A stretch of DNA of 39,720 bases from Fructobacillus sp. EFB-N1 (GTDB taxonomy: Bacteria; Bacillota; Bacilli; Lactobacillales; Lactobacillaceae). Below are positions 33,572-39,720 of the stretch, in pieces (positions within the stretch are counted from its first letter, which is position 1; each line of letters starts with the position of its first letter). The position numbers and the translations under genes are program-made. The notes below the pieces were generated by a model. That model saw only the letters and a program-made list of their open reading frames with translations, searched no databases and was not told the origin of the DNA. The DNA is taken from positions 1 through 39,720 of the forward strand of contig NZ_LDUY01000009.1 of NCBI RefSeq assembly GCF_001038455.1, written 5' to 3'.

Positions 33572-33577
33572 TATAAT
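33572..33577 (+). promoter_or_regulatory. Extended -10 promoter of the tetR-type gene
   Basis: ATGGTATAAT is a TGnTATAAT extended -10. No good -35 is seen at the right distance. Confidence 0.65.
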
Positions 33578-33623
33578 GTTCAATAATCCACAATATTAAT
33601 TTTCATTTAATCGAAAGGGCACC

Positions 33624-34214
33624 ATGGAAAATCCCCAACCCGTGACAACCGAACGCATTTTTTACGCATACCTGAAGGTCGCCCGAGTCGCTGAGAGTAC
33701 AAAAGATATTTCATTAGCCAAAATCGCTGAAGAATTGGGTGTCTCCAGACAAGCTATCTACAAAAATCATTTTCAAAATATTGAGGAGCTAACGCAATCA
33801 CTGCATTATTACGTTGATAATAAACCATACCAACAGTTAAAGTGCTTTGCCTTTCATGACAAAAACCATTCCTTCAAAGAATTACTAAATTTTTTCGCTG
33901 AAAACGTTATTCCATCACTTTATGAAAAACATGAATTCCTCGGTGTTTTTTATTCAAAAGTAGCAGATCCAGCCTGGCGTCCCTATTTACATCAACAGTA
34001 CATCGACATGCTCATCCCCTACTTTAATGGTGCAAATGGAAACCAACATGAATTAACCTCACAAACACTTGCTGAGCTTACGATTAACCAAGTCATGGCC
34101 GCTATCAGTATCTGGCTCACGCATGAAGAGCCTATTAAGCCTGAGATTTTCGCTCAACGCTTTATCTATCTTTTCTCAAATTCTATTCTTGATTTAGCTG
34201 AAATGAGCGATTAA
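33624..34214 (+). CDS. TetR-family transcriptional regulator
   Basis: This 196-residue regulator has an N-terminal helix-turn-helix: ISLAKIAEELGVSRQAIYKNHFQNIEEL (about 29-56), with the YxHF-like YKNHF of the family. The rest is an all-helical ligand and dimerisation domain of undefined ligand. ATG 33624 follows CGAAAGGG. Divergent from the iron operon with the unknown RNA in between; it could regulate its own gene, or the RNA or operon. It converges on lysP with a shared terminator. Confidence 0.9.
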   Translation: MENPQPVTTERIFYAYLKVARVAESTKDISLAKIAEELGVSRQAIYKNHFQNIEELTQSLHYYVDNKPYQQLKCFAFHDKNHSFKELLNFFAENVIPSLYEKHEFLGVFYSKVADPAWRPYLHQQYIDMLIPYFNGANGNQHELTSQTLAELTINQVMAAISIWLTHEEPIKPEIFAQRFIYLFSNSILDLAEMSD

Positions 34215-34239
34215 CCCATTAGCACTGATTTTCTTTCAC

Positions 34240-34276
34240 AAAAAAAGCTTCCACCTTAACGGTGGAAGCTCTTTTA
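34240..34276. terminator. Bidirectional terminator between tetR and lysP
   Basis: Stem AGCTTCCACC (34246-34255) / GGTGGAAGCT (34261-34270), with an A-run before and a T-rich run after. Confidence 0.85.
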
Positions 34277-34328
34277 TTAATTAAGAAACATAACCTACCC
34301 AACCAAAATCCGGCTGAATAACCAATTT

Positions 34329-35780
34329 TTAATGTTCCGCCTTTGAATCCAAATCAATTTCATCCAATGGAATCAACTTTGACTTCTTAACAATCTTATA
34401 GACAATGTATGGGATGACGACAATTGGCACTGACAGATAAGTCATGCCAATCTTTTCCCAATCAAAGTGAGTAAAGGAAGTTGGGTCTTGCAAAACAATC
34501 ACTACGATTGACAAAACAATGGCCAAAATCGGACCAAATGGGAACCAGCGCGCCTTATAGACCAACTTGTTCAAGTCCTTACCTTGGCGAACATAGGCAC
34601 GGCGAAAGCGCAAATGTGCTAAGGCAATTCCTAGCCAGGCAATAAAGCCAGACAGACCTGAGGCAGCAACCAGCCAAGTGTAGGCTTCACTACCACCCTT
34701 AATATCTGACAAGAAAGCAAACATTCCAACGAAGACCGTCAACAATAGGGATGCCCAAGGAACACCAAACTTTGACAACTTAGAAAATACCTTTGGTGCC
34801 TGACCCTTCTTGGCCAAGGCGTAAAGTGTTCGGTTCGCTGCATAAGTAGCTGAATTCGCTGCTGAAATAATTGACGTCAAGATAACTGCGTTCATTAATG
34901 AGGCGGCAAAAGCGATACCAGCATTCTTGAAGACAATCGTAAATGGTGAAACCGTGATGTCATTGTTATTAGCAGCTGACAACAAATTTGGATCCTTGTA
35001 ATAAACCAAAGCAGAAATCACAAAGATTGCGCCGATATAGAACAACAAAATCCGCCAGAAGACTGAGTTAATCGCCTTTGGCACTGATTTTGATGGGTCC
35101 TTTGCTTCACCAGCAGTAATGCCCACCATTTCTGTTCCTTGGAATGAAAAACCAGCAACCAAGAAAACCGACAAGACACCCTGGAAACCACCAACAAAAC
35201 CGTGGTTACCAACGGACAGATTATGCATGACGTTTTGGTTTGAGTGAATAACCCCAAAAATGGTCAAGACACCAACAAACAAAAAAAAGACAATGGTCAC
35301 AACCTTGATTGTCGACAACCAAAATTCCGTTTCACCAAAAGTCGAAACAGAAAAGAGATTAATAAAGAAAATCAGTGCCAGCACAACCGCTGAGAAAACC
35401 CAAGCCGGTACGTGAGGCAGCCAGAACTGCGCGACCAAACCAACCGCCGAGATTTCAGCCGCAATGGTAATCGCCCAGTTAAACCAGTAATTCCACCCAA
35501 GGGCAAAGCCCATAGCCGGTTCAATAAAACGATTACCGTATTCTGAAAACGAACCAGTGGTTGGCATATAAGTTGCCATTTCACCAAGGGAAGTCATCAG
35601 GAAGTAAACCATGACACCCATTACCAAATAGGCAGTAATGGCGCCCATTGGTCCAGCTTGTGATACCGTTGCCCCAGAGGCCAAAAAGAGCCCCGTTCCA
35701 ATTGATCCACCCAAGGCAATCATGGAGACATGACGTGTCTTCAATTCCTGCTGGATGGCATTTTGATTTTGTTCAGCCAT
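34329..35780 (-). CDS. lysP: Lysine-specific APC-family permease
   Basis: This 483-residue, twelve-helix amino acid transporter imports lysine with protons. It has the family start QQELKTRHVSMIALGGSIGTGLFLASG, with GGSIGTG in helix 1, and SLGEMATYMPTTGSFSEYGNRFI and FQGTEMVGITAGEAKDPSKS further on. Substrate is assigned mainly from the lysine riboswitch directly upstream. ATG 35780 is preferred over ATG 35786, because GAAGGAG is then eight bases away rather than two. Single-gene unit. Confidence 0.92.
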   Translation of the reverse strand: MAEQNQNAIQQELKTRHVSMIALGGSIGTGLFLASGATVSQAGPMGAITAYLVMGVMVYFLMTSLGEMATYMPTTGSFSEYGNRFIEPAMGFALGWNYWFNWAITIAAEISAVGLVAQFWLPHVPAWVFSAVVLALIFFINLFSVSTFGETEFWLSTIKVVTIVFFLFVGVLTIFGVIHSNQNVMHNLSVGNHGFVGGFQGVLSVFLVAGFSFQGTEMVGITAGEAKDPSKSVPKAINSVFWRILLFYIGAIFVISALVYYKDPNLLSAANNNDITVSPFTIVFKNAGIAFAASLMNAVILTSIISAANSATYAANRTLYALAKKGQAPKVFSKLSKFGVPWASLLLTVFVGMFAFLSDIKGGSEAYTWLVAASGLSGFIAWLGIALAHLRFRRAYVRQGKDLNKLVYKARWFPFGPILAIVLSIVVIVLQDPTSFTHFDWEKIGMTYLSVPIVVIPYIVYKIVKKSKLIPLDEIDLDSKAEH

Positions 35781-35813
35781 TTGCATGACTCCTTCATATG
35801 AATTTCAAACAAT

Positions 35814-36047
35814 AAAAAAACCCGTTTTTGTCACAAAACAAAAACAGGCGGTAAATTCGTTCAATAATGATAGCAATGATTAGCAAAGCGCACCGTTAAA
35901 AACGACAGTCCGATGAATCTTCTTCACCAGCCCAAGGAAAATTTTTGACCCAAAATTTCCTTTCGGCAACTGCACCTTTCACCCTCAGTCTTCGTCTTGG
36001 CCAGACTCTTCAGGGCTACTCATTTTAGTTGCGACCTCTTTGTTTGT
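35814..36047 (-). promoter_or_regulatory. Lysine riboswitch (L box) with terminator
   Basis: On the minus strand the aptamer runs from about 36047 to 35884, closed by CAAAG / CTTTG. It holds AGAGGTCGCAACT, GGGTGAAAGGTGCAGTTGCCGAAAGG, and TCATCGGACTGTCG, the L-box consensus blocks. A ten-pair terminator at 35821-35848 (CCTGTTTTTG / CAAAAACGGG) with a seven-T tail precedes the lysP Shine-Dalgarno. Bound lysine should cause early termination. Confidence 0.95.
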
Positions 36048-36054
36048 TGTTCCT

Positions 36055-36084
36055 ACCATAACACAATTTAAATATCACCGTCAA
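36055..36084 (-). promoter_or_regulatory. lysP promoter
   Basis: On the minus strand, -35 TTGACG (36079-36084), an 18-base spacer and -10 TATGGT (36055-36060). The -35 lies inside the last codons of the upstream membrane-protein gene. Confidence 0.6.
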
Positions 36085-36721
36085 CTGCAAAAATAACTAA
36101 CCAACTTTTAACGTGCTTTAAGTAAACCTTAGCAGCTAAACGGAAGTAAATATAGGCCAGTAAGAAAGCGCCCAACACCGTGGTAAAGGACAAATCACTC
36201 CCAATCATCTTATTGCCAGCTAACACAATCCACGTTAACACAAAGACAGTCTGAATGGTGGTCTTGACCCAGTGGGCCACGTGAAATCGATGAACTAGAA
36301 TGTTGTCAAATTCAAAGAAAAACAAGGCCCACATTGCCAATGATAAATCAGGCATCGTTTGATCTAAAGTTAACCCGTGATTCCAGGTTAAGAAAACTAT
36401 TGCCGACCAAATAATCATACTGATAAAGAAAATTGCAGTCACGTTAATCGCCCACCAAGAGCCAACTTTAAAGCCCAAAGATCGAATGAAAAACGCCCAG
36501 AAAATATTAACTAACCAAATGAACCACAAACTTCCCATCATATTAGCAGGGCCTGCTAAAAATAAGAAATGACTAGCAATTTCTTGGGCTATAATGGCAA
36601 AAACAGTATCCATTAATTCTAAAAAACCACTATTGAAGCGCAGCATAATCGATAGAATAATAAAAAGTGCTAAAAAGCACTTTGACAAATATGATCTCTT
36701 TTTTAATGGTGATATTAACAC
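36068..36721 (-). CDS. Hypothetical membrane protein, 217 residues
   Basis: A 217-residue protein from GTG 36721, with AGAGGACC upstream. It has about six membrane helices (roughly 14-30, 36-57, 62-82, 88-112, 128-140 and 155-195). The aromatic-rich loop MGSLWFIWLVNIFWAFFIRSLGF and an interior FEFDN acidic pair are the only notable features. I recognise no family. It stands alone between trpS and lysP; nothing nearby suggests its role. Confidence 0.75.
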   Translation of the reverse strand: MLISPLKKRSYLSKCFLALFIILSIMLRFNSGFLELMDTVFAIIAQEIASHFLFLAGPANMMGSLWFIWLVNIFWAFFIRSLGFKVGSWWAINVTAIFFISMIIWSAIVFLTWNHGLTLDQTMPDLSLAMWALFFFEFDNILVHRFHVAHWVKTTIQTVFVLTWIVLAGNKMIGSDLSFTTVLGAFLLAYIYFRLAAKVYLKHVKSWLVIFAVDGDI

Positions 36722-36790
36722 AAGACGGTCCTCTTCGATAAATAAATAACATTCTTATGTAAAAGACTTTACGTCATGTAATAAAAAAAA

Positions 36791-36838
36791 GCAAAGTGAA
36801 ACTATTTTAATCAAGAATTGTTCTTAATTAAAATAGTT
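36791..36838 (-). terminator. AT-rich terminator overlapping the trpS stop
   Basis: An 18-pair inverted repeat (36800-36817 with 36821-36838, one mismatch) covers the last trpS codons. On the minus strand CACTTTGCTTTTTTTT follows about five bases after it. Confidence 0.6.
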
Positions 36839-37840
36839 GATACCCATAGCTGCTCGAACCTCTTTCATGGTTTCTTCAGCTCTTTGATTGGCTTTTTCTG
36901 AGCCATGTTTCAACATGGCTAATACCTGATCCATGTTTTGTGCGTACTCTAACCGGCGCTCACGGATTGGTGCCAATTCAGCTTCCATCACGTCCAATAG
37001 GTGTTTCTTAAGCTTCATATCACCTAAGCCCCCCGCCTGATACTGTTCCTTTAGCTCTTGTACTCGCCCTTGATCGGGGTCAAAAATATCTAAATAAGTA
37101 AAGACGACGTTGCCTTCAACATGCCCCGGATCCTCAACACGAATATGTGTTGGATCGGTATACATTGACTTGACCTTCTTAGCCAAGGTATCTGGGTCAT
37201 CAGAGAGGTAAATTCCATTATTCAAAGATTTAGACATCTTAGCGTTCCCATCAATTCCCGGCAGACGACCCTGCCCTTTTGGTGGAAAAACGCCTTCAGG
37301 CTCAACAAAGACATCTTTTTGATAAGCATTATTGAATGAACGAACTAATTCACGTGTCTGCTCAATCATTGGCTTTTGATCGTCACCAACTGGGACTTTT
37401 TTGGCCTTAAAAATCGTAATATCGGCAGCCTGGGAAACTGGATACATTAAGAAACCAGCAGGAATCCCTTCCCCGAAGCCCTTTTGTTGAATTTCAGTCT
37501 TGACTGTTGGATTACGCTCTAACCGTCCTAATGAAACCAGATTCATAAAGTACATCGTTAATTCAGCTAAACCTGGAATTTGAGACTGGACAAAAATAGT
37601 TGATTTCTTTGGGTCCAATCCAACAGCCAAGTAATCTAAGGCAACTTCCGTCAATGATTGTCTAATTTTTTCAGGATTTCGAGCGTTGTCTGTAAAGGCT
37701 TGGGTATCCGCAATCATAATGTAGGGATCAAATTCCCCAGAGTTCTGCATGGCCACTCGATTTTTGAGAGATCCGATATAGTGACCGATATGTAGTTTCC
37801 CGGTTGGACGATCACCGGTTAAATAAATTTCTTTTTCCAT
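36824..37840 (-). CDS. trpS: Tryptophanyl-tRNA synthetase
   Basis: This 338-residue class I synthetase charges tRNA-Trp. The HIGH motif (His17-Gly19-His20 in [11 protein letters not shown]) and KMSKS ([10 protein letters not shown], near 195) are intact. LNPTVKTE-like [13 protein letters not shown] and YPVSQAADI lie in the tryptophan pocket. No T-box leader is seen in the short gap before the divergent panE-type gene. Confidence 0.97.
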   Translation of the reverse strand: MEKEIYLTGDRPTGKLHIGHYIGSLKNRVAMQNSGEFDPYIMIADTQAFTDNARNPEKIRQSLTEVALDYLAVGLDPKKSTIFVQSQIPGLAELTMYFMNLVSLGRLERNPTVKTEIQQKGFGEGIPAGFLMYPVSQAADITIFKAKKVPVGDDQKPMIEQTRELVRSFNNAYQKDVFVEPEGVFPPKGQGRLPGIDGNAKMSKSLNNGIYLSDDPDTLAKKVKSMYTDPTHIRVEDPGHVEGNVVFTYLDIFDPDQGRVQELKEQYQAGGLGDMKLKKHLLDVMEAELAPIRERRLEYAQNMDQVLAMLKHGSEKANQRAEETMKEVRAAMGINYFN

Positions 37841-37875
37841 GGCTTCTATTTCTCTTTCTAGTTATTAACTTCTCC

Positions 37876-37881
37876 ATTATA
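37876..37881 (-). promoter_or_regulatory. trpS -10 element
   Basis: A perfect TATAAT on the minus strand, 36 bases before the start codon. No good -35 is visible; it is divergent from the panE-type promoter. Confidence 0.5.
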
Positions 37882-37898
37882 ACGAAATCAAACTCGAC

Positions 37899-37927
37899 TT
37901 GCAGGATTCTTGTTTTATTGTTATATT
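37899..37927 (+). promoter_or_regulatory. Promoter of the panE-type gene
   Basis: -35 TTGCAG (37899-37904), a 17-base spacer and -10 TATATT (37922-37927). Confidence 0.7.
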
Positions 37928-37971
37928 ATGAGAAAAAGATTAGAATATTTTCACACTAAGGGGGAATCAAT

Positions 37972-38952
37972 ATGAAATATGCTGTTGTTGGTGCGGGTGC
38001 GATGGGACTGCGATACGGTCTCTTGTTGCAAGAAGAAGCTGGCCTAGACGTTGACTTTGTTGAGCCAACACAAGGCTCTGTTGACGTCATTAAGGCACAA
38101 GGCGACGTTGTTTACCGATCAGTTGACCACGAAGACAAGACGCCCATTAAGGTGAACATATATTCACCAGAAGAATATGAAGGCACCCCAGATGTCTGGA
38201 TCTTCTTCATGAAGCAAATGCAATTGGCAGATGCTTTGCAGCGCTTGCAACCTAAGTTCCAAAAGGGACAAACTGCTTTGGCAGCCATGAACGGTATGGG
38301 TCACATTGAAAAGATTCAAAAATATTTCGATGACAAGCACATTATTGGCGGAACAGCCATGATTGCCACCATTTTGAACAACTTTGGTGATGTCGACTTT
38401 ATTGGGGAAACAAGTTCCGTTTATGCAAACTTGACCCAGAAGCCATCCAAGGTCATGGATGAAGTGCAAAAGGATTTCCAAGCAGCCGGCTTGAATCCTT
38501 CATATTCTGAAAACTTTATGGGAACATTGTTGACGAAGGTTACCTTTAATTCAGTGGAGAATTCAATCGCAACCATGTTCCAATCCCGCATGGGTCACTT
38601 GATTGAATACAAGGATTTCGTTTCCAAGATCGCCGCACCTTTGGTAGCGGAAGTTTATGCTGGTGCCAAGGCAGCCGGCATCGAATTGATTGAAACAGAA
38701 CAGGAAATGTTGGAACAAGTCGATTACGTTTCTCGCGTTGGTAACCCACTCCACTTCCCTTCTATGTATCAAGACTTCGTTAAGGGTCGTCCAACGGAAG
38801 TTGACTACATCAACGGCTACTTGGCTGATTTGGCCGAAAAGAACGGCGTACCGGCTCCTAACCAACGTTTGATTACCAACTTGGTTCATCTTGCGGAAGC
38901 AATGCGTGAATTTAACCCACCAGTTAACAAGCTCGCACAACCAGAAAAGTAA
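37972..38952 (+). CDS. panE: Ketopantoate reductase-family protein (PanE / D-2-hydroxyacid dehydrogenase)
   Basis: This 326-residue NAD(P)-dependent 6-phosphogluconate-like fold reductase begins with the Rossmann loop VGAGAMGLRYG (about 6-16). NGMG (about 105-108) and the C-terminal domain block LLTKVTFNSVENSIATMF carry the expected catalytic Lys and Asn, and GRPTEVDYINGYL has the conserved Glu. In lactic acid bacteria some members make D-2-hydroxyacids (for example from alpha-ketoisocaproate) rather than pantoate; no pan genes are nearby, so the true substrate is open. ATG 37972 follows AAGGGGGA. Confidence 0.9.
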   Translation: MKYAVVGAGAMGLRYGLLLQEEAGLDVDFVEPTQGSVDVIKAQGDVVYRSVDHEDKTPIKVNIYSPEEYEGTPDVWIFFMKQMQLADALQRLQPKFQKGQTALAAMNGMGHIEKIQKYFDDKHIIGGTAMIATILNNFGDVDFIGETSSVYANLTQKPSKVMDEVQKDFQAAGLNPSYSENFMGTLLTKVTFNSVENSIATMFQSRMGHLIEYKDFVSKIAAPLVAEVYAGAKAAGIELIETEQEMLEQVDYVSRVGNPLHFPSMYQDFVKGRPTEVDYINGYLADLAEKNGVPAPNQRLITNLVHLAEAMREFNPPVNKLAQPEK

Positions 38953-39061
38953 AAATTATAGTAAGAATCGCTGATAACGACTGATAGCACATTATTAAAG
39001 AGCTTAAAAGCTCCTTACCTTTCCAGTCAAATCAACGGTTTTTTAATTGCTTTTTTAGACA
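38953..39061. other. Short non-coding gap after the panE-type gene
   Basis: A small stem GAGCTT / AAGCTC near 39000 and a T-rich stretch near 39040 may serve as a weak terminator for the panE-type gene. Nothing else is seen. Confidence 0.35.
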
Positions 39062-39092
39062 ACAAAAAAGCCGCAACCGAAGTTGCGACTTT
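39062..39092 (-). terminator. tRNA-Glu terminator
   Basis: Stem GCAAC / GTTGC with extra G-C and a four-base loop, followed on the minus strand by TTTTTTG. Confidence 0.8.
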
Positions 39093-39097
39093 AATAG

Positions 39098-39169
39098 TAG
39101 CTCGTGAGAGAATCGAACTCTCGATTCCGCCGTGAAAGGGCAGCGTCTTAGCCACTTGACCAACGAGCC
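39098..39169 (-). tRNA. tRNA-Glu (anticodon TTC)
   Basis: A 72-base cloverleaf. Acceptor GGCTCGT pairs with ACGAGCT, discriminator A, anticodon loop CTTTCAC, T-arm GAGAGTTCGATTCTCTC. CCA is not encoded. Confidence 0.95.
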
Positions 39170-39211
39170 ATGGTCAGTTGTTACTTGATATCTCTATCAA
39201 ACAACTATATC

Positions 39212-39240
39212 AGTATATCAAGGTAAGACGCTTTCGTCAA
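39212..39240 (-). promoter_or_regulatory. tRNA-Glu promoter
   Basis: On the minus strand, -35 TTGACG (39235-39240), a 17-base spacer and -10 TATACT (39212-39217). Confidence 0.75.
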
Positions 39241-39273
39241 CACTTAAATCAAAAAAAGTTTATTTTTTTGATT

Positions 39274-39720
39274 TTAGTACCAACCATACTGCAAATGATG
39301 AGCCAATGCGGCCTGTGCAGTCCCGTAACGAGCAGCGATATAGGCTTTCATTGCTTGCAACTGATCTTGATAATCAGTTGAATTACCACCATAGCGAGCA
39401 CGCAAAGTTGGTGATAACTGGCCAATTCCAAAGTAAATGCCGTTTGTCGCATTCACGTTGCCACCGGATTCCTTCATAATGATGGTTTGAAGGGCCTGCT
39501 GTTCAGCTTGATTATAATCCAAGTTGTTGGCTTGCACCGCCTGGCTTTGCTGGCTAGTTACTATCATTGGAGCCGCTTGCGATGCAGGAGCCTGTGAAAC
39601 CGCTCCCTGAGAACTGGCTAACTGCGATGCAGGGGCCTGTGAAACCGCTGCCTGAGAACTAACTGACTGCGATGCAGGGGCCTGTGAAACCGCTGCCTGA
39701 GAACTAACTGACTGCGATGC
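39274..39720 (-). CDS. Secreted lytic-transglycosylase-like protein, 3' part
   Basis: The last 148 codons are in the window; the start lies beyond 39720. The C-terminal domain (about the final 85 residues) holds EQQALQTIIMKESGGNVNATNGIYFGIGQLSP, with the catalytic Glu in the MKESGG block and the GIGQL block of transglycosylase-like domains. It then has YQDQLQAMKAYIAARYGTAQAALAHHL and ends in YGWY. Upstream is a Ser/Gln/Ala-rich repeat linker, typical of secreted LysM-transglycosylase proteins of lactic acid bacteria. It would cut or remodel peptidoglycan at the cell surface. A signal peptide and LysM domain are expected upstream but not visible. Confidence 0.85.
   Translation of the reverse strand, partial: ASQSVSSQAAVSQAPASQSVSSQAAVSQAPASQLASSQGAVSQAPASQAAPMIVTSQQSQAVQANNLDYNQAEQQALQTIIMKESGGNVNATNGIYFGIGQLSPTLRARYGGNSTDYQDQLQAMKAYIAARYGTAQAALAHHLQYGWY
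39584..39720 (-). repeat. 45-base in-frame tandem repeat in the linker
   Basis: Three copies of a 45-base unit (15 residues: ASQSVSSQAAVSQAP) are visible; the first two from the window edge are identical and the third has small changes (LASSQG). It continues off the window. Near-identity suggests recent expansion and variable copy number. Confidence 0.9.

Noticed and set aside
37841-37971. T-box leader for trpS
   Set aside because: The gap is 131 bases and shared with a divergent promoter; no specifier, AG-bulge or T-box sequence is visible.
1-39720. CRISPR array
   Set aside because: No set of regularly spaced 25-40 base repeats was seen; the only tandem repeat is the in-frame 45-base unit at the right edge.

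Overview
The window looks like chromosome of a low-GC Gram-positive bacterium of the order Lactobacillales, most likely the Leuconostoc/Fructobacillus group. This is an inference from gene order (dnaX-recR-yaaL-tmk-darA-holB-rsmI, rplK-rplA, rplJ-rplL, sigH-rpmG-secE-nusG, rpoB-rpoC), a lysine riboswitch, a cre-controlled fructokinase and overall codon and protein style; no marker here fixes the genus. Nearly all strongly expressed genes are on the minus strand, so the replication fork probably crosses the window from right to left.

Region 1-3140 is a very AT-rich accessory island on the 3' side of a tRNA-Ser gene. It holds a decayed retron-like cassette: a broken XRE helix-turn-helix gene and a retron-type reverse transcriptase, with four single-base deletions between them. 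It also holds a possible DUF1294 remnant and three small membrane-protein genes of unknown function. One of these (2523-2699) has a well-formed promoter and a Shine-Dalgarno sequence.

Region 3140-7440 has tRNA-Ser(GCT), a hypothetical gene, NAD(P)H-hydrate epimerase, rlmH, a 0.6 kb non-coding stretch with a cluster of DnaA boxes, a VanY-type carboxypeptidase, tRNA-Lys(CTT) and a ROK fructokinase with a cre site on its promoter.

Region 7475-15130 is one long minus-strand unit: ffs (4.5S RNA), then dnaX, recR, yaaL, tmk, darA, holB, rsmI, an acyl-ACP thioesterase and galE, packed with gaps of 0-9 bases or short overlaps. The usual ybaB/ebfC gene between dnaX and recR is missing. DnaX and HolB both lack the cysteine zinc module usual in clamp-loader subunits.

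Region 15190-22310 has tadA with an RsmC-like methyltransferase, the ribosomal-protein operons rplJ-rplL (with an L10 leader) and rplK-rplA, nusG, secE, rpmG, a SigH/ComX-like sigma factor, rlmB, mrnC and a membrane protein. Region 22360-29940 is rpoB-rpoC with a structured leader. RpoC keeps its first zinc site but has lost all four cysteines of the second.

Region 29996-39720 has an iron/siderophore-type ABC importer whose binding protein has no lipobox, a probable stand-alone non-coding RNA, a TetR regulator, lysP under a lysine riboswitch, a membrane protein, trpS, a PanE-family reductase, tRNA-Glu(TTC), and the 3' part of a secreted lytic-transglycosylase-like protein with a 45-base tandem repeat that runs off the window.
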